DNA of 64,000 nucleotides, taken from positions 49,066,695-49,130,694 of the forward strand of contig CM023538.1 of NCBI GenBank assembly GCA_013350335.1, given 5' to 3'. Every line of letters starts with the position of its first letter. Positions within the stretch are counted from its first letter, which is position 1. Source of the DNA: Chimonanthus salicifolius (lineage: Eukaryota; Streptophyta; Magnoliopsida; Laurales; Calycanthaceae). Both the position numbers and the translations under genes were made by a program. Below, piece by piece: positions 21,930 through 33,465 of this stretch. A model generated the notes under the pieces. That model was not told where the DNA came from. It saw only the letters and a program-made list of their open reading frames with translations, and searched no databases.

Positions 21930-23140
21930 TTCCAAAGATTAGTCAGTCATGAATACCTTGGTCTTAAAAAGAAAAGTATATATATATCATGCACAGTTTT
22001 GGATTCGATAACGTAATGCATCTGAATTTGATATAGTAGTACATTTAAATAATGAAAACTTTAGAATCACAATATAAAATTTTAGAATTTAAACTCTTAC
22101 AAATATAAATATAAGAAAGATAAAATAATAGTTCAAAAATCAAATTTTCAATTGTAATTGGCATAAAGAATCTTATATAAGATTCACCTAAAAATTAAAT
22201 TAAAAAATTGAACTTAATTAAATCAAGAGTTTAAGACAATTCAAATTTAAGAATGAACTTTTATATGATTCTATCGTAATGATAGAAACCCACACCTTTA
22301 TTAAAGTAATTTTTAAGTAAAAAAATCTATACAAAAGGAATCTAACACTTGATGACTAGAAGAACATTTAAAGCACAAAATGGCAAGAGTTTTTAGAATA
22401 AAATTAGAGTATAAAATAATTTGGCAAGAATTAGAATTATATTGTAATATAGAAAACCAAAGCCCTTATCTAAAGGATTTACATGATATTAAATTCAATG
22501 AATTTGAACACGTACAAGTTAGGGGCACCGAAAACTATATTAATCCATTACAAGTTGATTTGTATTAAGTCATGAATCCTACACATCCTTATACATCAAT
22601 CCTCCAATGAAACTTATAAAATATTTTTTATTAATAAACATTGAGAAAAAATAACTAAAAAGAAAAGGTTAAAAATATTCTAGCATCATGGGTGTTCATG
22701 TAGATTGCAAATTAAAGAGAGATAAATCTTGAGTATTGATTGGTGTATCAAAAATTTTATTTTTAGTGTAAAAAAAATGAGTGAAATAATTACTTTACAC
22801 AAATAAATGAGAAGTGAGAAAGAAGAATAATTGAAATAAATTTGAATAAAATATAGATATTTTATTTATTTTTGGTCCATCAAAGATAAAAGTGTTGATG
22901 CACCAATCAATTCTCTAAATTTTGTATCGAGATGTCCTTGATTTTTTAAGCACAAATTTTGAGTGTTTGATTGAGGCTAGCCATATAGAGACTATATTTT
23001 TCTGTCAGGCGACACCTCTTTTCGTTTTTAGGTGTGACATTACTATTTTGCCCTTTCGTGTTTTGATAGTCTGTTCGGTCGAACGATTCCAGGAATCCTC
23101 CAAACGAATGTTGTGGAGAGGGATTTTCAAAAGAGATTGT
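21930..23140. other. AT-rich intergenic DNA, no gene recognised
   Basis: The only notable open frame (22380-22568, 62 codons) resembles nothing I know and is likely chance in AT-rich sequence. Copy 2 of the dispersed repeat lies at 22535-22735. Confidence 0.5.
22535..22735 (+). repeat. Diverged dispersed repeat, copy 2 (partner at 19305-19525)
   Basis: Same block order as copy 1: CATTACAAGTTG, TTATACATCAATCCT, AATATTCTAGC and GCAAATTAAAGAGA. Confidence 0.6.
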
Positions 23141-23149
23141 TTCTTTATC

Positions 23150-23370
23150 AATTTTTACAAACAATGTATAACTCCGGAACTGATTTTAAGTAAAAAGGGT
23201 ATAGTTTTGGATTTCAAAAATCGTACCCAAAAAATTAAGAAAAAATGACATTGCCTCTTAATTATTTGGGTACGATTTAAGTCCAAAACTATGCCCTTTT
23301 CACTTAAAATCAGTCCCGAAGTTTATAAAATTCAGAGTAAATGAATTTTGATACATTGTTTGCAGAAATA
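23150..23370. repeat. Fold-back inverted repeat (MITE-like)
   Basis: The left arm from TTTACAAACAATGTAT through GGGTATAGTTTTGGA to ATCGTACCCAAA is matched in reverse complement by TTTGGGTACGAT, then CCAAAACTATGCCC, and finally ATACATTGTTTGCAGA. Arms are about 90 bp and the loop about 30 bp. The right arm has a roughly 25-bp insertion. No target duplication was identified. Confidence 0.75.
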
Positions 23371-23496
23371 GGCTGAGAAGCTGCCTCGTTGGAAAACCTG
23401 AGCCAAACGCGAAATGTTACAGTTGGCAGGGAGGTCGTTTCTCGACCGATTTTTACAAACAAGGTATCAAAATTCATCTACTATAAATTTTAAGTA

Positions 23497-23795
23497 AATT
23501 TAATTCATGTTTCCAAGTTCGCTTATAATTCACTGTCCAGCTTCCTCTCTAGACTTTTTCATGATTTTACCATTTGATCAACTAAGCCTAGTAATGATCC
23601 TCCTAAGGTGTGGATACCATCTAAAGTCATCTATGGCCAAATAGCTGTTTTGTGATTGCCATAACGATAAACTTTAATCCAGTGGAGCATGATCTTCACT
23701 CTTGATCACTTTGAGTCTTCAAGCTTCTAGCAAGTGCTTCTTCCTGAGTCATGGAATTGACAAACTTAGGAACTTGGCAAGCCGGGGCACTAACT
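23497..23795 (-). mobile_element. Truncated 3' LTR of SIRE-like element A
   Basis: It aligns with 34857-35158, the first 300 bp of the element A 5' LTR on the minus strand, from the LTR start (GTTAGTGCCCCGGCTTGCC in reverse) through the block GGAGCATGATCTTCACTCTTG. The remaining LTR is missing, cut at about 23497 where unrelated sequence begins. A purine-rich tract adjoins it at 23796. Confidence 0.85.
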
Positions 23796-24535
23796 ATCTC
23801 CTCCTTTGTCAATTTCATGACAAAACGTAGAAGCTAACCCAAATACAAGGCCACCCTTATTACATCACATTTGAATACAAAAATATTACATCAATTATAT
23901 GTACATATTCAAATGGAAAACAAGATTATGATCTTCGTATATTCTTATTCACCTTGCTTTATTTCATGTTTTCCTGTTCAAGCACATAAGCAAGCAATAC
24001 TAGAAAATCATAAGAGGGGTTAGTTCAAAACATAAATATGCATCTATGGATTAAACTAAATTTTTATTCATGCTTCCCCATACACCATAATTTTCTAGAA
24101 ATCAACATTAGCCATAGCATATCTAAGCTATCAGTGTTGAGAAGATTTTCTCCCCCAATCTTCTTGAGTTTGATTTCTCAAAATCCAAGCATAGACATTC
24201 CCCTGTCCATTGGTTTCTCCCTATTTCTCCTTTATTCTCAAAGGGGTCCAAGTACTTAGGCTTCTTCCAATCTTACCCATTACTCCCCCATAATTTGTAT
24301 TGATGTCTAATAGCTTCTACTAATTTCTCCCCCATTTTGACATAACATTGACAAAGGAAAGTATGCAGACATTTGCAGAACTCCCCCATGCTTCTCACAT
24401 AAAGTACTGAAAGGACTACTCCCCCATAAGATGTGCTTCCCTTACCCCAGAGTGTATATATATATATGTATAAGAAATGAAATGTGTACATGTATGAGCA
24501 TGAGGAGTTATGGCAATGCACACACGCCAATGGCC
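23796..24535 (-). other. Polypurine tract and 3' non-coding region of element A
   Basis: Read on the minus strand, AAAGGAGGAGAT at 23797-23808 directly precedes the LTR and matches the SIRE-type polypurine tract. The next roughly 700 bp contain several ACTCCCCCAT-type blocks. They align with the same part of element C (58080-58620), so they belong to the retrotransposon, not to host DNA. No coding was recognised. Confidence 0.7.
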
Positions 24536-25851
24536 TTTCATGGGGATAGAAATCGCGATGAATCCAAGGGTTTGGTCATGATATCTGCCAATTGGTTTTC
24601 CGTTCAGACGTGTACAAACTCGATAGTTTTCTCCTCCACCAATTCTCTTATAAAATGATGCCTTATGTCTACGTACTTGGTCCTAGAATGTTGTACTTGA
24701 TTCTTAGAAATATTTATTGCGGTAGTGTTGTCGCAATACAATGTCAATGAATTCTTGTTCAAGCCCATAATTGACCAACATTTGTTTTATCCAAATTAGT
24801 TGGGTACAACGGCTTGCAGCTGCAATGTATTTTGCTTCGACTATGGAGAGAGAGACTGGGGATTGTTTGCGGCTATGCCATACCACTAAACAATTTCCGA
24901 CGTAGAAACAACTCCACTGGTAGATTTTTTGTCATCTATATTTTTAGCCCAATCTGCATCTGTTTATCCGGCTATCAAGAAAGAAGTATCGTATGGAAAC
25001 ACCAAATTACATGCAAGGTAGTACCGACCACATATTTTATAATCCTTTTAAGAGCTTTGAGGTGTGACTCTTTGGGTTTGTATTGAAATCTGGCACAAGC
25101 TCCTACATTAAATGAGATGTCTGGTCAACTTGCTATGAGGTACAAGGGACTTCCTATCATGCTTCTATACATGTTGGGGTCCACATATGTTCCATTCTCA
25201 TCTTTGAACAATTTGATGGTTGTGCTCATAGTGGTGATTCCATGTTTGCATCTTTCTAGACGAAATTTCTTTACAAGTTCTTTTGCATATTTGGATTGGG
25301 AGATAAAAAAATCCATCATCACTTTGATTGATTTGAAAACCAAGGAAAAAATTTAGTTATTCCTCTATAATCATTTCAAATTTAGATTTCATGAGTTTAG
25401 AGAAATTCAGTACAACCTTTTCACATGTAGACCTAAACACTATGTCATCTATATAGATTTGGACAATAAGGATAGACTCCTTAGTCTTTTGGACAAACAA
25501 CGTCTTGTCTACACTCCCCCTTTGAAAATTGTGACCAAGTAGGAATTGGGTTAATCTCTCATAACAGGCTCTTGGTGCTTGTTTGAGGCTATGTAGAGCT
25601 TTCTTAAGTTTGAACACATGGTTTGGAAATGTTGAATCAATGAATCCTTTGGGCTGTTCTACGAACACTTATTCATTCAAAAATCCATTCAAGAAAGCAC
25701 TTTTCACATCCATTTGATAGAGTTGGCATGCAATGGAGAGTAGAATTCTAATGGATTCAAATCTTGCTACGGGGGCAAATGATTCATCAAAATTTAAACC
25801 TTCGATTTGAGTGTATCCCTGAGCTACCAGTCTTGCGTTATTTCTCACAAT
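24536..25851 (-). pseudogene. SIRE-like copia RT C-terminus and RNase H (element A)
   Basis: Read from 25851 leftwards: the RT continues as [11 protein letters not shown], then [12 protein letters not shown] (stop) VFVEQPKGFIDS, KKALHSLKQAPRACYERL and the catalytic box QIYIDDIVF near 25450. Then the connection domain appears with frameshifts (FFISQSKYAKELVKKF, YRSMIGSPLYL). RNase H shows TDADWAKNIDDKKST, SLSIVEAKYIAAAS and the C-terminal SKNQVQHSRTKYVDIRHHF with ADIMTKPLDSSRF to about 24540. The family assignment rests on these motifs plus the LTR. Many stops and shifts make it non-functional. The 5' part of the RT lies beyond the hAT insertion at 30531. Confidence 0.9.
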
Positions 25852-26289
25852 CAGGCCCGGCCTTGCCTATAGGAGAAGTATGCTGTAGCCTAGGGCCTCC
25901 AAAGATCCATGTAACCCGTAAAGGGCCTGGGCACCTGGCCCAATACCCATTCGATTTCGCTGCTTTCGAGTTCCACGTAGGGCCTCTGCGTGTAGAAGTG
26001 TAGAATGCGGTTCTGCGTAGGGCCTTCGCGTGCGGAACGCTGTTGTTTCCACATACGGAACGCGCGTTCTACTTCTGGCTTCCTTGCGTTGTGGGCGGTT
26101 CGTTCTACATTTCCGCGTTTTCCCCTTTGGTATTTCCGCCTATATGCGTCCCTTCGTCTTTTGTTCCTTATTTTTCCATCCGTTCGTATTCATTTTTTAA
26201 ACGGTCAAAACTTAGGCCACCACATTTCTTTATACCCTTCCGTTTTTTAATCTCGAAAATACACCAAATAAAATCTTCTAAGTGACTAT

Positions 26290-26450
26290 TACAGCAACCT
26301 CTCTTCTCCTTCTCTCTCACTGCTCTCTCTCTCTCTCACTGCACTTTCTCTTGTTCTCCTCTGATCTCTCTCTCCGTGGTCTCTCTCGCCGCTCCTCTCT
26401 CTGTTCTCTCTCACCTTTAGTTTGCTTTGTTGCACACTTCAGACTTGCAG
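26290..26450 (+). promoter_or_regulatory. CT-rich 5' leader exon of the hAT gene
   Basis: A long CT-rich run (CTCTCTCACTGCTCTCTCTC and similar) is followed by CTTGCAG and the splice-donor-like GTACTT at 26451. This is the usual shape of an untranslated first exon in plant genes. No coding starts here. Interpretation is by position relative to the transposase. Confidence 0.5.
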
Positions 26451-28037
26451 GTACTTTTTTCATCGATCCCGTCATTTTGAATTCTTAATGGGTGTTTGAG
26501 ATCTATTTTGTGTGTTTCGTGTTTTATTTCAAAAAAGATAATAAAAAGAATTTTTTTTAATAAAATATGAAAAAACTATAAATTTATAAAAAATATTGTG
26601 ATTAATTATTTTCCACATTTCACATTAATCTACATAAATAAAACATCAATCTCAAATTGTGATGGGTGTGATTATCAAATGCTAATTTAAAAGTTTGAAT
26701 TGTATATAAATAGGAATCAGTGTTGCAGCGAAGCGATGGGAGTTTGGATAATGAACCATTGAACCCTATAAAATATGATATTTTTTAGATAACATATTAT
26801 AGTTTTTTCAGTCATTTGTTAAGATAGAGAGTCAACTAGATGACTTCTTTTAGAATAAGTACATAGTAATGTAATATTTAAATGTCTACAAAATTTTAAA
26901 TTTCTTAAGTGCTTAATTTCATCTATGGGACAAACTTAATTATTTAACACAATATTTTGACGGTAAACCAATGTTCAGATCTGCTTTATTATCAGTGTTT
27001 TTTCATATTAAAAAGATTGTCATTTGTATTTTACGTTTTAGTCAACACACAATTGTTTATTATATTTAATCTATTAAATGTTTGACAATGAAAGACGAAT
27101 TTTGCTACTATGAGAATATTTTTTTATTCTCTCTAAAGAAATTTAAAAATATCTAACTCAAATAAATTTTAAAGCTAAGAAAGAAATAACTTAAGAATAA
27201 AATATGGTAGATTTTTAAGTTGAAGTAGAGCCCGAATTTTATTCTCTCTGTTTCACTTATAGTTGGGATCTCTCTCTATAAACATGATTTGAACCTGCAA
27301 TCTTTGTGGTTGTAACACAGCAACAGTAAACACTTTCTTCAAATGATTTACTAAATTGGCCATATCTGCACACCCCACAGTTCCATATTAAATAAGCTCC
27401 TGATATATGCTCAATTCACTATTCATCATATTGGTTTTGTTACCCGGCTCTAAGACTACAGAAGGAATAAAGAATACTACATCTAGCCATCTAGGCCCAA
27501 ATGCATATAATATAAGTATATTAGCTAAAGCAACAATGGAACAAGTTAGTTAAACAGAAACCTACCTAACATGCTTTCAAGAATTCAAGGCCAAGGTATT
27601 AGATAACTCTTCATTCCAACCACATTTGATTAAATTTGTTGTGCATCCTAAACTTTAACTGTCTACTACTTTGTAGACCTTGTTTATCAAACTCTTCAAA
27701 AAGATATGTTATTAAATAAATTTGAAGACAATATAAATAGGTGGAGTGTAATGTGAGAAAGTTTATATAAAAAATAGACAAATACAATAGTTGTGTAGAT
27801 TGTTCTTTGATTTAATTAAACCATTCAACGCATATTTTTTATCCTATAGTTTATTTGAATTTATATTTGTAGTGAGTCAGTGAAATTGATTCTGCGACCG
27901 TGATTAATCTTGTGTGGGCGGGACGAGGCGGGGCGGCGCGCGTGTGACCATTTACAAGTGGTTCTAGTTTATTCGAAAATCAAATCAGGTTTTATTGTTC
28001 TTTAATTTTGATTATTTATCTATTAATTTTTTATTAG
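26451..28037 (+). other. Probable intron of the hAT gene (AT-rich, GC-rich patch)
   Basis: It runs from the donor at 26451 to a T-rich tract ending TTATTAG at 28037, fourteen bases before the transposase ATG. It is AT-rich without coding, except for an odd GC-rich patch GGGCGGGACGAGGCGGGGCG at about 27915. The segment 27230-27720 differs in composition and may be captured DNA. The intron call is inferred. Confidence 0.4.
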
Positions 28038-28051
28038 TTATCGCTATCATT

Positions 28052-30462
28052 ATGTCTACTAGAAAACATATTTCTGGACATGAAAAAAAAGAAAAAGACA
28101 AAAACAAGTTCAAGAATTGATTCAATCTCAGGCGGGATCTCTTAATAGATATTTTAGCAAAAGTAAACAAAATGAAAGTTCAATTGAAGATTTAGTTAAC
28201 GATGAATATAATAATAACGAAGAAACTATTAATTAACATAATGATATTAACTTGGTGAATGAAGAAGATATGGATAAGAGTGATAATGAAAATAAGAATG
28301 AGAGTGAAGAAAATAAAAATTTCAATGAACAAGTTTCTTTAAATATTTATGATCCCGGTAATTAGAAAAATATAAAAATTGACCAAAATTTGAGAGACAT
28401 ATTGGTAAAAAGATGTCCCATAAGAGATAATGATATTAACTTTCCTAAAGATTCAAATAATAGACATTTTTCTATCACACAATGTATTCGATATTTACCA
28501 AATGGAGAAAAACAAGATAGAATATGGCTAGTTTACTCAGTTGCTTTAGATAAAATATTTGTTTTTGTTGTACGTTGTTTAAACAAGATGGACTCCATTA
28601 TCAATTGGCAAATGAAGGAATTAATGATTGGAAAAAAATGAAACAATTTATAAAATTAGGCAAGAAGAAATGAATAAAGATAGGAAACATTGGAGACAAG
28701 TACTAATAAGAATAATTGGTATTGTAAAAACTCTTGTTAAAAACAGTTTGGCATTTCGTGGAGACAATGAAAAGATTTATGAACAAAGTAATGGAATTTT
28801 TTAATCATTTATTGAAATGATCGCTGAATATGACCCTATAATGCAAGAACATGTTCGACGTATTTAAGATAAAGAAATTTAATATCACTATCTTAGTCAT
28901 AAAATTCAAAATGAATTAATATTGTTGTTAGTGGGTGAGATAAAGAATGAAATAATTAAAAGGATCAAAGAATCAAAATACTTTTCGATCATACTTGATT
29001 GTACTCCAGATATAAGTCATGAAGAACAAATGTCTATCATGGTACGTTGTGTGGATATTTCAATAAGTTCAATAAAAGTAGAAGAATTTTTCTTAGGATT
29101 TTTAAAGGTGGACGATACATCGGGAAAAAGACTTTTTAATGAACTTATGGATGTTCTAAAAACTATTGAACTTAATATTAATGATATGAGGGGACAATGA
29201 TATTATAATGGTTCTAATATGAAAGGGAAAAATAAAGGAGTACAAAATAGAGTACTACAAATAAATCCTAGAGCATTCTATACGCCGTGTGGTTGTCATA
29301 GTCTTAACTTTGCACTTTGTGATATAATAAATTCTTGTTCTCAATGTAAAACATTTTTTGGAATTATACAACGTATATATAATATATTTTCATCTTCTAC
29401 AAAGCGGTGGGCAGTTTTTAAAGATTATATTAAAGGTATCACGATTAAGCCATTATCACAAACATGTTGGGAAAGTCACATTGAAAGTGTAAAAGCAATT
29501 AGATTCCAAACTTCACAAATTAGAGATGCTTTAATTGACTTAGCGAGCATTTGTGAAGATCCTAAGACAAAGAGTGATGCTGAAGACTTAGCAATATTAA
29601 AAATTGAAAATTTTGAATTCTTATTTGGCATGGTTATTTGGTATAATATATTGTTTGTTGTTAATAATACTAGCAAACTTTTACAAGCAAAAGACATGAA
29701 TATTGACGTTGCTTTAAATGCTTCAAAAAGACTCATTTCTTTTTTTGAAACTCAAAGAGAAAGTGGATTTGAATCTGCAATGATTGATGCTAAAGAGATT
29801 GTTAGAGAAATGAAAATTGAACCTACATTTCATGAAAAACGTATCATTCATAGGAAAAAATATTTTGATAAAGATGCTAGTGACAAGATAACACAATCAC
29901 CTGAAGTATCTTTTAGAGTAAATTACTTCTTGCATATAATTGATCAAGCTCTTATGTCACTTAAGACTAGATTTGAATCATTTCAAAGATATGAAGATAC
30001 TTTTGGATTTTTGTTTGATTTGAAAAAGTTAAATTCTTTAGATGATGATATTTGAAAAGTTCTTATAATAAGGTTGAAGATTTTCTAAGACATGACATGA
30101 TTTTTGATATTGATGGAAGTGACTTATTTTCAGAATCATAAATTTTGAAAGATGGACTACCAAAAAAAGTAAAAGAAACAATTGACGTGTTAAATTATAT
30201 AAAAAGAATGAATTGTTGTTTTCCAAATGTATGGATTGCTCATAGAATATTATTGACTATACCAGTTACAGTTACCTCTGTAGAAAGAAGTTTTTCAAAA
30301 TTAAAACTGATAAAATCTTATTTTCGGTCTACAATGTCGAAAGAAAGATTGAATGGATTAGCTATCTTTTCTATTGAAAAAGATATGTTAAAAGAACTTG
30401 AATATAGAAATTTAATTAGTAATTTTGCATGTCAAAATCCAAGAAGAATAAATTTTAAATAA
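28052..30462 (+). pseudogene. hAT transposase with TTF zinc finger and dimerisation domain
   Basis: From ATG 28052 the N-terminus MSTRKHISGHEKK is followed by a frame change at an A run, an acidic stretch (to 28370, with stops at about 28234 and 28363), then the TTF-type zinc-finger region: LVKRCPIRDNDINFP, RHFSITQCIRYLPNGEKQ and RIWLVYS (28400-28560). The DDE core region (DUF4371-like) includes [16 protein letters not shown] near 28985-29035 and PCGCHSLNFALCDI near 29285. The hAT C-terminal dimerisation domain shows IPVTVTSVERSFSKLKLI and STMSKERLNGLAIFSIE near 30258-30380. Frames alternate (shifts before 28390, before 28922 and near 30050) and a TGA sits at 29198. The type is the ZMYM/TTF-hAT found widely in plants. 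This copy cannot make active enzyme. Confidence 0.93.
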
Positions 30463-30530
30463 TACTTTGTTATAAATTTGATTTTTATATTTTATTTGAA
30501 TACTTTGTCAGGGCCGGCCCTGCTCACAAT

Positions 30531-32520
30531 GGTTCCATGTTCATCCAGATTGTTTTTTTAAATCCATTTTGTTCCAATTATGTGTGTTTCCTTGCGTCTA
30601 GGGACCAAATCTCATACATCATTTCTAATAAATTTTCCTACTTCATCTTGCATAGCATTAGCCCAATCTTCATTAGCTATGGCTTCTTCTATCCTTTTGG
30701 GTTCTAGTTGTGAAGTAAAAAACGCATAATTAATCAAGTTCTCAAGTTGTCTTCTTGTTCTTACTCTAGGAGTGGGTTCTCCTATGATTTTATTGAGAAG
30801 GTGTTCCTTTATATTTTTTTAGAGGTTTTGGTTCAGGTGGGGTGATTCATCTTTGTTTTCTAGATTTTCTTCTTCTTTAGTTAACCTGATGATTTGCTAT
30901 TCTTTTAACTCTTTAGCTGGTGTACTTACTTGGTCATCTACTACAACATTCACTGATTCTTAGATGGCACCAGTTCTAAGATTCTTTACCCTATAGGCAT
31001 GACTATTTGTGGAATATCCTAGGAAGATACCATCATCGCTTTTGGATTCAATTTTTTCTAAATTCTCTCTATCCCGCAGTATGTGACACTTGCTTCCAAA
31101 GACTTTAAAATACTTAGAGTTGGATTTCCTACTAGTACAACTTTCATATGCAGTTTTGTTTAGCTCGACTCTCAAATATCTCGATTAATGATATAACATG
31201 CAGTGTTAACAACTTCAGCCCACATATTTTTTGAAACATTCTTACTTTCAAGTAGAGTGTCAGTCATTTCTTGAAGGACCCTATTTTTCCTCTCGGCAAC
31301 TCCATTTTACTGAGGAGTTTTGGGGGCAGAGTATTCATGATGAGTGCTTTGTTTTTCACAAAATCTATTAAATGAATGATTTTCAAATCCCCTCCCATGG
31401 TCAGTCCTTATTCTGTGAATATTTGACTCTTTTGCATTCATAATCCGTTTTGCAATAATTTTGAATTCATGAAATGCATCAGATTTTTCCCTCAAGAAAG
31501 TCACCCAAGTATATTTAGTATAGTCATCAACTATTATCAGGAAATATCTCTTTCCACCAGCACTTTAGTGTTGAGTGGATCCAACAAAGTCCATGTGAAA
31601 CAATTTTAAGGATCTAGAAGTTACGATCAAATTTGTATGTTTATGAGCTGCCCTAATTTGTTTTCCCTTTTGACAGTCACCACAAATGGTTTTTTCAGAT
31701 CGACTAACTTTAGGTAACCCTTTTATATGTTCACTTAGTTTGGACAAGTCCTTGAAGTTCACATGACCGAGCCTTTAGTGCCAAAGTTCAGCTTCATTGA
31801 TTTTGGACAAGAGGTAGTCATGTGTGATAAGAGTTGATGTACAGTCCAAAACGTAGCAATCATCAGAAGTAAGGATGCCACTTAAAAGAACTTCACCTTC
31901 TTTTGAATAAATATGACAGTCTTTTTTTACTAAAGGTGACTTTACTATAATTAGCACACAGGAAATTATGCTTAAGTCGATCAACCAAAGGATGGCAGAT
32001 TCAGTGACCCCTTTCCAATTATATTTGCCATGTTTCCATCACAAAGAACGACAGATCCTCCTTTAAAATTAATCAAATCAGACATGTAAGAACTGCTTAC
32101 AGTCATATGTCGTGAGCATCCACTATCCAAGTACCACTTAGATTGCCCTTCAACATTTTAGGTTGTATGAATCATGAAGCTCTTATTATTTGAAGAACAA
32201 CTAGACGAAGGGGCAATGGTAGAGTTCATCTCCTTTTGATGTATAATCTGTCTAGATCTGAGATAGGGTTTCCCATCAAAGAATCTAATCCTTGGATTCC
32301 CCAGTCTATCTAGGATGGTTTGTAAATTTTGATTTAGTGCATTGCAACTTTGATTTCTCAGTGGACACCTCATCAAAAGATTTTTCTTGAGATAGCAATT
32401 AGATTAAGGATGACCCAGTTTTCCACAATAAGTGCAATGTATATTAGAGAGTTTGGACGTCGGGTTTTTAACAAATATGGCAGTTTGCCACGGGATAACT
32501 TCCATGTTTTTATAATACTC
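30531..32520 (-). pseudogene. SIRE-like copia protease, integrase and RT N-terminus (element A)
   Basis: Read from the right on the minus strand: a knuckle CTYCGKLGHP-stop-SNC (about 32430-32390), then the protease WYLDSGCSRHMT (about 32130), the GAG-pre-integrase block AELWH-stop-RLGHVNFKDLSKL, and integrase zinc ligands to ICGDCQKGKQ. The integrase core follows: FHMDFVGS, RTDHGRGFEN, then NGVAERKNRVLQEM. The integrase C-terminus YFKVFGSKCHILRDRENLEK with IFLGYSTNSHAYRV is near 31120-31000. The RT lead-in ANEDWANAMQDEVGKF and WNK lies at 30680-30560. It then meets the hAT insertion at 30530. Multiple stops and shifts are present. Confidence 0.9.
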
Positions 32521-32538
32521 TATCCCAAACTTATCCAT

Positions 32539-33060
32539 TTAATTCTTTCCAAAACTAAGGGTCTGTCCCAATTTTTCATTTCCATGATCTCCCTTGTCTT
32601 GAAATTGAGATAACCTTTCTAAGTCAGACATTAACAAAGTAACCTTGTTTTCAAGACACCTTTTCATTTCTGCCAAGTGGTTGTGATCTCTCTTGCACAC
32701 ATCCACTTGGGATTGAAGGTCAGTCTGACTTTTTCTCAACACTAATATCTCATCAATTGATATTTCAAATTTTGTTGAGAAAGCTTCTTTTTCAGTTCTT
32801 TCAATTTCAAGGAGTTTTCCTAGGTAGGCATTCTCACTTCTAAGTTCATGAGATTTCTTGGTCAATTCTATACTCTCAAGATACAAAGCACTGTATGATT
32901 CTTGGAGATCATCAAAAGTCTCTTGATTTTCAGATTCACTAAAATGTCCTTGTTTATCACAAGGAAAAAAAACAACAAGACCAAGAATTGTACCTTTACT
33001 TTTTTTATCCAAGATTAATGCAGACTCAGATTCTTCTGCATCATTTAACTTTCTATTTAT
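32539..33060 (-). pseudogene. Gag C-terminal coiled-coil region of element A
   Basis: A frame of about 157 codons on the minus strand reads DKQGHFSESENQETFDDLQE and then long heptad-like stretches rich in Leu, Glu and Lys (LTKKSHELRSENAYLGKLLE, LEIERTEKEAFSTK). This is typical of the coiled coil that follows the knuckle in SIRE-type Gag. Upstream the frame continues to about 33060 (DAEESES) before the triplicated segment. Gag self-assembly is the likely role. The preceding capsid part is missing here but visible in element B. Confidence 0.75.
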
Positions 33061-33250
33061 TTTTTTGAGTCTTCTTCCTTTTGATGATGAGTTAGACTTA
33101 CTACAGAATTGTATTCATGATATTTTTTTTTTTTTTTTTTTTTTTTGAGTCTTCTTCCTTTTGATGATGAGTTAGACTTACTACAGAATTGTATTCATGA
33201 TAATTTTTTGAGTCTTCTTCCTTTTGATGATTAGTTAGACTTACTATAGA
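33060..33250 (-). repeat. Triplicated gag segment
   Basis: The block TTTTTGAGTCTTCTTCCTTT, then TGATGATGAGTTAGACTTAC and TACAGAATTGTATTCATGA, occurs three times in tandem (about 33065-33120, 33145-33203 and 33206-33245). The copies are separated by a T24-like run between the first two. The third copy is slightly diverged. Confidence 0.85.
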
Positions 33251-33261
33251 GATCACAAGAG

Positions 33262-33390
33262 CAAGACTTACTACAGAATTGTATGTATGATATTATGAAT
33301 GTGGGTCTTCCAGGCATAGTTTTTAATAACATCGACTCGATTTTTACCCCAGTTATTTTTTTCTCCGGACATCGACATACAGGTATCCAT
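33262..33390 (-). pseudogene. Start of gag of element A
   Basis: The ATG at 33390 opens about 40 codons (MDTCMSMSGEKNNWGKNR) ending in stops near 33270. It sits 75 bp after the primer site, where SIRE-type gag begins. The body of the capsid domain is deleted between here and 33060. Confidence 0.55.
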
Positions 33391-33465
33391 GATAGTTGTT
33401 CTAGCTAGCAGATCTCATTCAGACGATTAAATAGAAATATATAGAGCACGAGGCTTTAATACCAA

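Larger units (their letters stand above)
25852..30522 (+). mobile_element. hAT transposon inserted in copia element A
   Basis: A perfect 8-bp target duplication CTCACAAT flanks it (25844-25851 and 30523-30530). Ends are CAGGCCCGGCCTTG and, reversed, CAGGGCCGGCCCTG, with 12 of 14 bp matching. Length is 4671 bp. Removing it rejoins the copia RT reading frame (TIVR followed by [10 protein letters not shown]), which proves an insertion. Subterminal DNA near 25970-26050 repeats CGTAGGGCC(T)TC/TGCG motifs. It carries a decayed transposase gene (28052-30462) with a 5' untranslated exon and a probable intron. The insert is later than copia element A. Confidence 0.95.

Noticed and set aside
22380..22568. 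Small plus-strand ORF as a host peptide gene
   Set aside because: AT-rich chance frame with no similarity and no gene-like context.
26005..26488. Overlapping Ser/Leu-rich frames near the hAT 5' end
   Set aside because: They translate the CT-rich leader and subterminal repeats, and the transposase starts far downstream.
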